Source: Bugula neritina
Taxonomy: Eukaryota > Bryozoa > Gymnolaemata > Cheilostomatida > Bugulidae
DNA: 43,686 nt
Reading direction: 5' to 3'
NCBI GenBank assembly: GCA_964035545.1
Contig: CAXIUT010000013.1
Coordinates: 1 to 43,686, forward strand
Position numbers and translations under genes: made by a program. Shown here piece by piece: positions 33,663-43,686 of the stretch. How positions within the stretch are numbered: position 1 is the first letter of the stretch; each line of letters starts with the position of its first letter. The notes beneath the pieces were generated by a model, which worked only from the letters and a program-made list of their open reading frames with translations, had not been told where the DNA came from and made no database searches.

Positions 33663-36600
33663 ATGGAATCAACTCATTTTCGAAAGAAAGTATTTCTAAA
33701 CACAATCTCTTCCACCCTTATCCGTCACTCTGGCACTCTAGCCCCCCAGTGGATATCATAGAGTCAATTCAATCTAGTATCAGCCTACTAGTTTGCCTAC
33801 CACAACATAGAATAATAAATCACACAAATAGTAAGTCGCTAACAAAAGTAAAACAAGATTCTGTGCATTCAAAGCAAGCCATAGATGAACAAATTCAACA
33901 GCTAAATCAGTTACGTCTATTAGTCTAACGACAAATACTATCTCAATACATTATCAGTCGAGAACAGGTCGATAATGTTGTATAAAAATGATAGTTAGAA
34001 TAAAGAGTACAATGTTTTTGAATACATTGACAAGATGACAGGAGATGATGCCTTACAAAGTAGTAAAAGCCTTGTCTGCAGGACCAATAAACTCATTTAA
34101 GAAATCAAATAACAATAATAACTGTCATATCCTTAAAAATGTATACATACGATGACTGCCATCAACAAACTACATCTAGTACTCGATAAATTTGCTACCC
34201 TAGTGGTATAGCTAGGATCCAAAAATGGTATAATGATTGCTAATCTATGGAAATGTAAAAGATAAAACAATAATAATTTTAATTGTCCAGTAAGAGCAGC
34301 AAGCACCCACAAAAACATCCCATAACTATCAGCATAGTAAAGCTAGTCCTATAGAATCATATATTTATTTCCTTAAAAAATAATCAGCCTGCATGCAACC
34401 AAAAATATCACTCAATTCATACTAACCACATAAAGTCATATTCTCCTTTTAAAAATAAATTACTAAGTGATGGAACTGAGTACAGTTTATAGTATAAAAG
34501 TCAAAACAGTGCAAACATCTTTAATTCAAGTTTAAAGCGATGAAATTGTATTGAGTTTATGTCAAAACTATAAGAAATAAAAGTATATAAGGACATGGAT
34601 GGTATAAAGCAAGAAATTATAAGAGATAGGGCTTCAAAAAAAGAAATAATCAGTCCAATAACAACATAGATAATCAGTCCAATAACAACTCAAATAAAAG
34701 CATTCAACTCACAATGTCAAATTCAGTACCAATATACTATGTTCCTAATACCAAATATAGTAGTTTCCATAAATAAAATCTATTGAAGATGATATCACCA
34801 AAGGAGCCTTCATGTCATCATACCACAAAATGCTAATGGAGGGCTAAAGTAGTCAAAAATAACTCATCTCATAAAAATAAATACTCCTCAAAATGAACTC
34901 GAATAATAACCAATCTTTAACCAATTTCAGTAAAATAAAATAAATAATCAATTTTGACCTTGACAGTATCAAAGGAGTTACAAGTAATAAAGATTTAGTG
35001 ATATTTTGGTAAAAGAATTCAGCTGTTTTTCATATATTTAGAATAATAGGATCAAAATAACAATACTAAATCCATTAAAAACTATAGTAATAAAATAAAA
35101 CCACGAATAACCTTAAAACATTGAATAAAATAAAATAAAAATAAGTTAATTAAGCCTTCAACTAACTCGTTGGCATCAACTTTAATAAATAAATCCATCA
35201 AAAAGTATCATTTTAACCTAAATTGTCAAAAATAGCTAAAATATAAATAGACATCATCCAAAAACAAATTAAAACACTTGTACTATCACCTAATAACTCT
35301 AATCTACTCATAGTAGCTGGGTCAGATAACACATAAGCAGTCTAATTCAATGTCTTTCAACTAGACCTCTTCAGACAACTCGGCAACCAAGACCCGAATA
35401 TCTTCATCAAACCCATCAAAAACATCTACACAGCCAAACCAGTCTAGTACATTGCCAGTGGACTAGTAAAATAGTGGAACCTCTACCTAAGTGGCAACCT
35501 CATCCACAGTTTGTAAAACTAACTGCTAGAAGGAGTAATATCATTTGATATTCACCCCTATGGATACTTCATGGCAGCTTCTTTCGGCTTCAGTACTAAA
35601 ATATATGCAATATAAGGCAACTAGAGTTTAACATCTATGTTCACAATGAACGGCCAAGGCATGAAGCAGGTAAAATACAGTCCATTGGGCAATCAGCTGG
35701 TGATATTAACTAGTAAACAGATAAAGGTAATAGATTCTTATAGTTTTGCTACAAAATACCAAATAACAGACAAAACAAGTAACTTCACTAAATGTTCATT
35801 CAGCACGAATGGCCTATAGTTTTACACTTTCAGCTAAAACAACCAACTAAATATCTACAACAGTTTCACCTACACCAAATCATAAAACATAAAACCACTC
35901 AGACAAATAACCTAGTACAAACCCGTCTCGTTAAAAAGCTACCTCAAAATAGGACAATACTGCCTAGTACTATAAAACGGATCACTTTATATCAGATATA
36001 AAGCCAATTCTGTTGTAGTTACCTTGGAATAAATATATTGCTACCTGGATAAATAAAAAATAAAATGCATCTAAATAGATTAAAATAATGGAATTTTGTT
36101 TATAGGATGCGCCAGTGGTAAACTCAGAGCACATCTATGGCCCATCAAATAACAAAATGACTTCTAACATTATACAGAAATACAAACCAGCTTTACAGCC
36201 GTCAACAGCTTAGCTCTATCTAACATCACCTCAGCTATCTACGTTGGAAACCTCGATGGCAACATCTCAAAACTAAAATACAACATCGATCACAGAAAGA
36301 ACAAAACAGACAGGTAGCCCAATGTGCTACTAACATAAAGACATTTTAAAAAATACGGAAAACAAAGTAACAACCTCCTTAAAATGTACAACTACTGCTT
36401 ATCGAATAATATAATTCTATCAACCGAGTAAACACCATAAAGGATAAGACTATAATACAAATTATCATAGGTAATACAGAAGTTAAACTCATAACTTAAA
36501 AAGCTAAAATAAAAAATGAAATAGGAAATATAATAACGTCTACTCATGACGAATTAAAGAGTTGATTTTGAGATGCTGCATCACATGAACTAAATAATTT

Positions 36601-38045
36601 CTAGAAAACTGAGCAATCAACTAAAATAGGAAATAGCTAGCAATAACTAGTAGATATAGTAGTAAATGATGAAATAAGATAGAAGTTGTTAGAAAATAAA
36701 GGAATAATATCAATAACTAATCAAATAAAAAAGTTTTAACATCTACAGTTATGCTTAATAAAGAAAAAACATAAAATAGTAAATGGTCAAAGAAATACAA
36801 CTATTAATTAAATAACAAAACAACAAACTAAAATAATTATAAAATAAAACAAGGTCAGCCTAAGTCATGAAAGACAACAAAGAGTAGTCGATCTATTACC
36901 TACCTAACAACTAGATAGGGTAATACAGATAACTATCATAGCAACTATCTTGTCAACTGCAATATTAACATAAAAGACATAACGAGTTAAAGAAAGAATG
37001 TGTGAATAAGTAGACAGCAATTCATGGTATAAAATCTAAGAAAATAAAATAAGAGGCGTTGTAGTTTAAAATTAATTTATAGAATAACTAACTAGATAAA
37101 AAGTTATAGTATAATATATCAATAGGCAACGACCTTAAAAATAAAATAACACAATCCTAACAAAAAGTATATCAAATACAAACACAAGCATTCGTTATCA
37201 AAAATAATGCACAGTACAAAAGAATAGCCAGAGTCGATCAAATGATAGATGCCTGTTCCTATAAACTATGGGTTAAATAAAAATTATAAGAATAAGATAT
37301 TGCCTCTCTATCTCACTATCTCAGATAAATCGATAACATACTGCAAAATAAAGGAAATTAAATAGCAAATATCATCCTAGATAAAAACACTCACAAATAA
37401 AAAATAACAACTTTCAATACACACCTTAACAACAAAAAATAATAGCTCAATCAAGTCAAATTAAATCTACTAACCAGCAGAAACCAGTTAAGAAATGTAG
37501 ATGTGCTATAGTTATACAGAATAACAAAAAATAGAAGAAGAAGCAAGCCAAGATATAGCCATAAAGTAGGTTTAAATAATAGTAAATAATAGTAAAACAA
37601 AATAACAAGTATGAATTCATCAAGGATACTATAAGTGAATAGATAGATACCCATGTACAATCGTTTGATGGACAAATAGGGCAACCTATTGAAGACATCA
37701 ATGAAAAATCATCATAGAAAGATCAATAAATTAGCAAAATAGAATGGAAATTTACTACATTAATATTAAAAATTACAATTGGAAAAGAAGTAGCTGTCAG
37801 GAAAACAAAAGTAAACCATCAGATCTCTAGATAAAATAAAAGTATAATAATAAATCATCAAAAAAACTATCAAACAAAAATAAGATAAACCTCTACTACT
37901 ACAAACCAGCAAAACCTCATTCCAAAAATACCTACAACTCAAAAGCAACCACAGAATGTCCAACAAATACAAAACAGCCACCTCCACTCCCAGGCACCTC
38001 ACCACCTCAACCATCCTAGACAAGTGCCCAATTGTTATCGACTGA
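33663..38045 (+). CDS. WD-repeat and coiled-coil ciliary protein, CFAP57/CFAP43/CFAP44 type
   Basis: 1,460 residues in a single uninterrupted frame. The N-terminal two thirds (to about residue 900) contain degenerate WD-like blades: LVLSPNNSNLLIVAGSDN, PVEYIASGLVKEWNL, ISFDIHPYGYFMAASFG, VKYSPLGNQLVILTSKQIKV, NGILFIGCASGKLRAHLWP, SLALSNITSAIYVGNLDG. From about 910 to 1440 it is coiled coil (for example EERLLMTNERVDFEMLHHMN), ending in a short Ser/Thr-rich tail. Propellers followed by a long coiled coil are the layout of CFAP57 (WDR65) and of the tether proteins CFAP43/44, which sit on the axoneme near inner arm dyneins. Which of the three cannot be settled by eye. Confidence 0.82.
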
Positions 38046-38205
38046 TTTAAATATATTATTTAATAACATCCTTTCTACTGTATAATTTATAACATCATCT
38101 ACAATATCGTTTAGTAAAATCATCTACTATATAATTTATAACATCCTTTTATATATATTAGATTTAATAACATCCTTTACAATATAATTTAATAACATCA
38201 ATTTA
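38046..38205. repeat. degenerate AT-rich tandem repeat spacer
   Basis: Copies of a unit close to TAATTTATAACATCATCTAC with variants (TAATAACATCCTTT) fill the spacer between two plus-strand genes. No coding potential. Confidence 0.75.
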
Positions 38206-38209
38206 CTAT

Positions 38210-39011
38210 ATGAAAAACTATCCACATCTGTATCCCACTCCTTTCTCTAAACTAAAGCAAAACATTAACAACAATAAAACTATCACAACCAAACAGTCTA
38301 GAAAAACCCTTGCACCCTATAATCATAAAAATAGTGCATAAAAATATCAACACATAAGACATTTAACACGTTCTATTGAAAGACATTCATAGAATGATTC
38401 GTAGATGTCATATAAGAAATAGGTATCTGATGAATAGCTGTTTTCTCAAAGTTTTTCAAAGATAGGGAAAATCAGATAAAACATTCCTCATAGAAATATC
38501 GAGTATATTATCATCAATATATAGTTCATAACTCAACTAAGTACTTAGCCTCATAAGATAATAAAAAGCAAATATCAGCTAAAAAATGAAAATACTAAAG
38601 AGGTCAAATTAACAATATCGACAACTTTGTTCCAATTTCATCAAAAATAAAATATAAACTGCCAGTAATACTGAATAAATCATCTCCTCCTCATAGGAAA
38701 CTTTGGTAAAAGATATCAGCATCGATTGTAATCTTGAAAAGGAGGAATCAGAAATAAAAATAGAATAGGATCATACGGTTTAGACTAGTTAGAAGGAATA
38801 GGAGGAGAATATGGTGGTGGGGTCATAAACTTATAGGCATTTATGTAAGATGTTGGAAGAAATGAATATTAATTCTAAAGAGATTCTTCCTTGTGTGAAA
38901 GATGTGCCTCAAGAAATACTTATTTAAGATTATAACAAACTTACAGAAAAACAAATTATAATCATACAAAAGTTTTTTATCAAAAAACTTATCAGCAAAA
39001 TACAAAAATGA
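38210..39011 (+). CDS. coiled-coil protein, unrecognised
   Basis: 259 residues in two exons; a 22-nt intron (GTATATTATCATC... ending ATATATAG, about 38503-38524) joins HRNID to SELNEVLSLIREEKANISEK and changes to the frame that continues to the end. The N-terminal 90 residues are basic and Ser/Thr/Asn-rich (PTPFSKLKQNINNNK). The rest is helical and acidic (NTEEIISSSEETLVKD; YNKLTEKQIIIIQKFF). No family recognised; it may be a partner of the preceding axonemal protein, but only position suggests this. Confidence 0.7.
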
Positions 39012-39057
39012 ACTTTATAATCACTATTATCATCTTTTTACCTATCATTTATAGTCT

Positions 39058-39150
39058 ATTTAAGATAATAAGATATATTAGTATAAAGATAATAAAAAGA
39101 TATATTAGTATAAAGATAATAATAAGATTTATTTAGTATAAAGATAACAT
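39058..39150. repeat. about 29-bp AT-rich tandem repeat
   Basis: Three copies of a unit reading AGATATATTAGTATAAAGAT followed by AATAATAA-type filler, the last one diverged, in the spacer between convergent genes. Confidence 0.8.
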
Positions 39151-39166
39151 AAAAGGTAGTAAAGAA

Positions 39167-40696
39167 TCACTGTTAGCAAAGATCTCCCATCGCCAACATG
39201 TACTATTTCCCAAAACTGATAAAACTCAAAACCATATTAATAACCATACAAATGGCACTAGTACAAGTTAAAATAGCCACAATCGCAACTACTACCTTAT
39301 TAACTTTCTCCTTCTCCATCTTCTTCACAAAATAAGACACAATATGAGAAAATATCCCTCCTAATACAAAGGTCAGCCCAAAGAAAAAACCTATCACCTC
39401 CAACGATATTTTTCCATTGCTATATGACTGCAAAAGAGATGCAGATGCTGCAAATATGACTTGAAATCCTACTATCGCACTGGCAACCATAGGTTCTACT
39501 CCCAGATAAACCAAAGTAAATATAATAGTGGTACTATTTCCTTTAGAAAAAAGACCTGAATTGATTCCACCGAAAAAAGCTCCCAAACTTATCACTCCAA
39601 AATATTTAGCCGTATCCAAAGGATACTCATAATTATACCCGATTCTTCTATAGTATTCCATCCGATTATTGAGGTACTTTTTCAAACCAACCAAGACAAC
39701 AACATAGAACACAACCAATCCAGCCAAACCAATGCCGTATTCATTGGTACAGGCATTAAAAGGAGTCAACTTTCCCTGAGCCAGGAAAGCAACAACCTAG
39801 AATATTATAAATACTATGAAGACTGATATTATGTGAGGCAGGTGTAAGCCAGATTAGTACTATATTTTTTATTACAGCTACTGTTTGTAGGTGTTAGTTT
39901 AAGATGATGAAGATTAGATTGCTTTATTGGCTGATGATGTTTTGCCATCTGAAGAACTTGTATTCCCTGAATGGTGTTTCTGCTACTCAGGCTGTACTTA
40001 TTATAATATTTATTGTTTTGAATATTGATCTAACTTTTGCTATTCTTTCTTTTTTGCTTATTGTTTATCCTTTTAAACTTTTTAATTAGTTTATAAGATT
40101 ATTTATAAAGCTACTGACGGTTACTCTCTTTTTATCTAGTCCCCATTGATGTGAATTTACGACTATATCTCTTTCTTTTTGTTTTTCTACTCTTATTGAC
40201 TAGAATTGATCAAATTTTTCAATTTAATAAAAAATTTGATACTGAAGCCAGCCAGCAACAAAGTGATTAGTACGTTAGCAACTACTGGAGGAACCAGATC
40301 ATTAAGAATAGTTCCTATTACAGATCCAAATAGAACATTAGGTATTATCAGCATCACAATATTATAATCAACAAGTGAAGTATTTTTAGATGGATGTCTT
40401 CTGAACATCAATAACAAAAAATTGTAAAGAGCTGTGCCTGCAACCAAAGGATAAGTCAATATTGTTGCATCTGACTAAGAATAGTTTAAGCCTAACATCA
40501 TTAATAATACCTTAAATTCACCAAAAGAATTGCCAGATGTATTGCATAATGCACTAGCGAAAGGCATCAACGCATATATACCTATGGGATAGCCAGAAGG
40601 AGGTAGCACCTAGTTGTGAAGACATTCATTTGAAGCAAGGTCGCAGTAGTATTGGTATGGACAGGTATTGTCTGTCCCACACTCGATGCTTGGCAT
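39167..40696 (-). CDS. TauE/SafE family anion exporter
   Basis: 509 residues, single exon. TauE/SafE proteins are membrane transporters for sulfite, sulfonates or organic anions. The two homologous halves are visible: helices such as IVMLIIPNVLFGSVIGTILN and VVANVLITLLLAGFSIKFFI in the first, and FGVISLGAFFGGINSGLF plus EVIGFFFGLTFVLGGIFSHI in the second, about eight helices in all. Between them is a charged cytoplasmic loop of about 110 residues rich in Lys/Glu/Ser (residues about 165-275). The N terminus is a Cys motif (CGTDNTCPYQYYCDLASNEC) that also precedes ciliate TauE proteins, but no signal peptide precedes it from this start, so an upstream exon may be missing. Confidence 0.9.
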
Positions 40697-41004
40697 TTAT
40701 TTAGATTATAATGTGTAAAGTCTTTTAAGGATAAATAGTAAAGTTGTTAAAAAGGTTCTGGTTGTCTTGTAATTGATTTGACTAGCTAATTGAGTACATA
40801 TTTATCTGAAATAAATAATGAAATTTGATATCGAGAATGATCTAGAATATTTGTTGTCCTACTATTATACTATTAAAAGATATGATAAAGTTCAGTTAAA
40901 GATAAATAACAACTTTAGCATACTTTGGGTGTTATATTGAAAGATAAAAGACTTTTATTTGTTTGAATATTTGAGACTAAATAACATTAAAATGGTTTAA
41001 AAAA
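40697..41004. other. intergenic spacer between two minus-strand genes
   Basis: About 310 bp, AT-rich. It must hold the promoter of the TauE gene and the end of the DHHC gene. A plus-strand frame beginning at 40818 is judged a shadow because its main part is antisense to the conserved DHHC C terminus. Confidence 0.6.
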
Positions 41005-42675
41005 TCAACCTCGATTTTAGGCTACAACTTCCACCAAATCAGCCTTCTAAGAAGGATATTTCTAAGTTATTAATTCTGAAAAACTACTTTGGTTAGTTGT
41101 AAAAGATCCTCGATTATCAGTACACATCATTCTACAATTTCTCAATGAAACTTTTCCCTCTCGACTCATTCTCCTCTTACTTCTCCGAGACTCATTAGCA
41201 GGAGCTCTCATTTTCTAAAAAGTAGTTCTATTAGTCAACAAATTTCTTATTTGCACCACACACAGCAAGAAAACAGGAGCCACAAACACAGCAGTCAACT
41301 AATTAACTAAAAAGCATCCCAATAAACAATATTTTTGAAGATCATTTTAAGTCTCAGGCTAAAACCTGAACCTAAAATAAGATTAAAACTTAAATATATC
41401 ATCATAGAAGAGAGCAATAGAAGCCATAACTGCTACAATGCCAATAAAAGCTAAACAGACAACCAACATAGCGATAAAAATAATAAATCTAGCAATATTC
41501 CTCTTCCCAACACAATTATTAATCCAAGTGCAATGATGATCATACTGCTAAATACACAATCCACAAGTATCACAGTGATATCCTCGCTTAGGCACACGAT
41601 TCCGACAGATAAAACAAACCTTCTTGATGGTTCTCTAGTTATATTACTACAACATCGATTACATACTTCTAGAATCGTTGCTAGGACGAGAAAATAGAAG
41701 AGATAAATAGAAACAGAACATTATTATCATGAATATGGCTTCAGTATAGAGAACCAAGTTGCTAGTAAAATCAATAAAGATGTTTATTATTGCCAAATTA
41801 AGAATAAAACTCACAATAAAGAGAATTGGGACTGTATATTTAGGCTTTTTTGGCTTGTATTCGATCTTTATGTTACAGTAAAATTTAACTATATCTACCA
41901 CTGAAAACTTCTAGTTCAACATCTTACCTATTGTCCTGAAGTCAGCTTCCTAAGCTATCTATATTGGAGTTTTGCCTTATCCATTCTTTATATATCTGTT
42001 TGCACCTTTTATCAATAATTTTCTTACTACTCTTGTATTGCCATAAATAACGGCTAAAGCAAGAGGAGTGTTGCCTTCAGTATCTTTTAAATTGACCAAA
42101 TGTGGAAGTTCAGTTTCAGCTAAAATGTATGAAACAACTTCTTCACTATTAGTGTAGGCAGCCCAGTGCAAAGCAGTGCTTTTGAGTTAATCTAAAGCAT
42201 ACAAATCTATCTTCTTTTTGAAGTAGAGAAAAGGCATAAGTAAATTTTTTTGAGCAGCCAAGTGAAGAGGACCAAGACCTGTTTTCGTTCTGATGGTGTA
42301 ATCCGCATTCTGCTCTTCCACAAAATACTTAACAATATCCAAATTTCCACTATATGTGGCATAAAGAAGAGGAGTGAATCCCTCATGATTCCTCTGATTG
42401 ATCCAACTTCTAAACTACTGCTGATCATTATCTATACTTTTAAACTACAAGGCCTGATCTTTTCTCTTCAACTGCAACAAAGTCTTACGCACAAACACCT
42501 TGATCAGCTCACAATGTCCCTCGTATGCCAGTTGATGAAGTAGATTATTTCCTTGTGAGTCGATGAGAGTCGAGAGAGACAGATCGGGATGGTTTTAAAG
42601 GTACTCTTCTAGCTAGTCAACTTTTCTATATGTGAAGAGAACGTCAATGATTTCGCTGTTTTTTTTAATTGACAT
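41005..42675 (-). CDS. ankyrin-repeat DHHC palmitoyltransferase (ZDHHC17/13 type)
   Basis: 556 residues, single exon. It attaches palmitate to protein cysteines, probably at Golgi or endosomal membranes. Order: five to six ankyrin repeats (residues about 35-235; EGFTPLLYATYSGNLDIVKY, STALHWAAYTNSEEVVSYI, GNTPLALAVIYGNTRVVRKL, GKTPIEIAEEADF); two transmembrane helices (YTVPILFIVSFILNLAIINI and following); the Cys-rich domain with CFICRNRVPKRGYHCDTCGL and the catalytic CIEQYDHHCTWINNCVG near residue 378; two more helices; the TTxE motif NRTTFEKM near 484, its Glu written TAG. The CPW usual after DHH is CTW here. Ankyrin repeats followed by DHHC match human ZDHHC17/13, where the repeats recruit substrates. 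Confidence 0.95.
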
Positions 42676-42785
42676 ATATTGTTTATTTAAAGTTACAAGT
42701 CTGACAATATAAATTCCCACCTAACTCATACTTTTAATCTAATATTAGTTAAATATAAAAGAAATAATAATTAAATTGATAAAGA

Positions 42786-43523
42786 TCAGTCCTTTTTGGC
42801 TCTTTTCATTTTGGTGATATACTTATCAGTGAGAGTATCTGCAGCATTCATATCATACCTATTTCTAAAGGAGTCTATAAACACCTTAACCACATCTTTC
42901 TTCACAGCCTCGTTTCTAAATATCTTCAACAGAGCCTACTCCTTCAACAACAAATATTTAGTAGGAATCTTGTGAACTATCATCTTGAATTTCTACTTCT
43001 ACATTTTCAAATCTTCATCTGAAGCATCTGATGCCTCCACTGATACCTGGTATGTATTCAATAACTACAAAAGATAGTGGAAAAGTATCTATTGCTCTAA
43101 CTCTGTCTTCTTGAATGCCAAATTAAACACCTTGCATATCTTTAAAATATTTTGATCGTTAGCTTGAGTGATGATGTTCGGCAAAAGATAAATGAATAAA
43201 TTTTAAGGAATCTAGCTTTAGACAAACAGTCCTGAAACCAAAAATAGTTATCTCATTGGTAATTCCAATTTAAACTTATTTTGTAGACTATCAGCTCTAA
43301 GATATATTTCTATCCATTCTTTATTTATTTTCAACTAAAAAAATTTTTGATTCATTTTTTTGATAAACAACAAAATAGCTCTAAATCCTAGTTTTTCATT
43401 ACTATAACCCAGTTCTATCAAATCCTTTAACAAAAGGTTAAAATTTTTACTTTATCGATATTAATCAAGAACCTAGAACTTAAATTCAGTCTGTTCAGCC
43501 ACATTCATATCAGCTGATATCAT
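42786..43523 (-). CDS. alpha-helical repeat protein next to the right telomere
   Basis: 245 residues, single exon, from the ATG at 43523 (MISADMNVAEQTEFKFEVLD) to TGA at 42786. It is almost wholly helical (FNLLLKDLIELGYSNEKLG, NIITQANDQNILKICKVFNL, EILFHYLLELLNTY) with a basic C terminus (KYITKMKRAKKD), suggesting a HEAT/ARM-like fold. No family recognised. The frame remains open upstream of the ATG to the telomere at 43600, so a 5' truncation cannot be excluded, but a 77-bp leader is in line with the other chromosome ends here. Confidence 0.72.
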
Positions 43524-43599
43524 TTTCTATAATATTTTAGACTATTATCTCACATTACCAATAATAGAACCAACTGGAGTTTTTATTATCTACTACTAT

Positions 43600-43686
43600 G
43601 GGGTTGGGGTTGGGGTTGGGGTTGGGGTTGGGGTTGGGGTTGGGGTTGGGGTTGGGGTTGGGGTTGGGGTTGGGGTTGGGGTTGGG
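43600..43686 (+). repeat. right telomere, G4T2 repeats
   Basis: 14.5 perfect GGGGTT units end the window, immediately preceded by CTACTACTAT. With the C4A2 array at position 1 this gives the window telomeres at both ends. Confidence 0.97.

Noticed and set aside
40818-41369. Plus-strand frame of about 180 codons with a possible 15-nt intron removing a TGA
   Set aside because: Its main part is antisense to the conserved C terminus of the DHHC enzyme (transmembrane helix and TTxE motif), so it is a shadow.
42250-42543. Plus-strand frame over the ankyrin region
   Set aside because: It is antisense to clear ankyrin repeats of the DHHC enzyme.
113-43523. Reading TAA/TAG as glutamine, as in Tetrahymena
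   Set aside because: Several nearly invariant Glu positions carry TAA/TAG while invariant Gln positions carry CAA/CAG. Tyrosine (Mesodinium-type) was also considered and does not fit the charged coiled coils.

Overview
The window is from a ciliate macronuclear genome. It begins with a C4A2 telomere (1-81) and ends with a G4T2 telomere (43600-43686). It is AT-rich and densely packed with genes, and the only stop codon that closes recognisable proteins is TGA. TAA and TAG are read as sense throughout, and at well-conserved sites they fall on glutamate: GEKHF in the JMJD7-like protein, KWE and the AENES block in SF3B5, TTxE in the DHHC enzyme, and the switch-region ETSA box in the Rab. Conserved glutamines (DTAGQE, RKHQIR) use CAA/CAG. 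That is the peritrich code (UAA/UAG = Glu) rather than the Tetrahymena/Paramecium code, so a peritrich (Vorticella/Epistylis-type ciliate) is the most likely source. Introns are tiny, most often exactly 20 nt (range about 19-26), with GT..AG ends. Proteins quoted below use TAA/TAG = E.

Three further G4T2 arrays lie inside the window (14026-14105, 15702-15800, 29907-29968), all in the same orientation as the right-hand telomere. To the left of each is a complete gene followed by only 56-95 bp of spacer, as at a real chromosome end. To the right of each, an open reading frame runs straight into the array. The window is therefore best read as several chromosome ends joined head to tail, by assembly, by alternative fragmentation, or really in the DNA.

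Segment 1 (1-14025): JMJD7-like hydroxylase (-), B9D2 (+), a coiled-coil protein (-), a hypothetical (+), an LRRC45-like protein (+), a coiled-coil protein (-), an STPGR/ODF3-like protein (+), XPF-type endonuclease (-), a Rab2-like GTPase (+) and a hypothetical (+). Segment 2 (14106-15701): a gene cut by the array and an intact MEMO1 homologue. Segment 3 (15801-29906): a WD-repeat gene, a small uncertain gene, a large protein with a Schlafen/AlbA_2 core, an RluA-type pseudouridine synthase, an armadillo-like protein, SF3B5, and a 2,026-residue cysteine-rich membrane protein. Segment 4 (29968-43599): a protein built from repeated CTFxPEIN motifs, a secreted cysteine-rich protein, a hypothetical, a WD/coiled-coil ciliary protein, a coiled-coil protein, a TauE/SafE transporter, an ankyrin-DHHC palmitoyltransferase and an alpha-helical protein reaching the telomere.

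Many of the products (B9D2, LRRC45-like, STPGR, WD/coiled-coil CFAP-type, probably the CTFxPEIN protein) belong to basal bodies and cilia. The rest are housekeeping or surface functions. No operons are expected; genes are separated by tens to a few hundred bases, and several spacers are AT-rich minisatellites.
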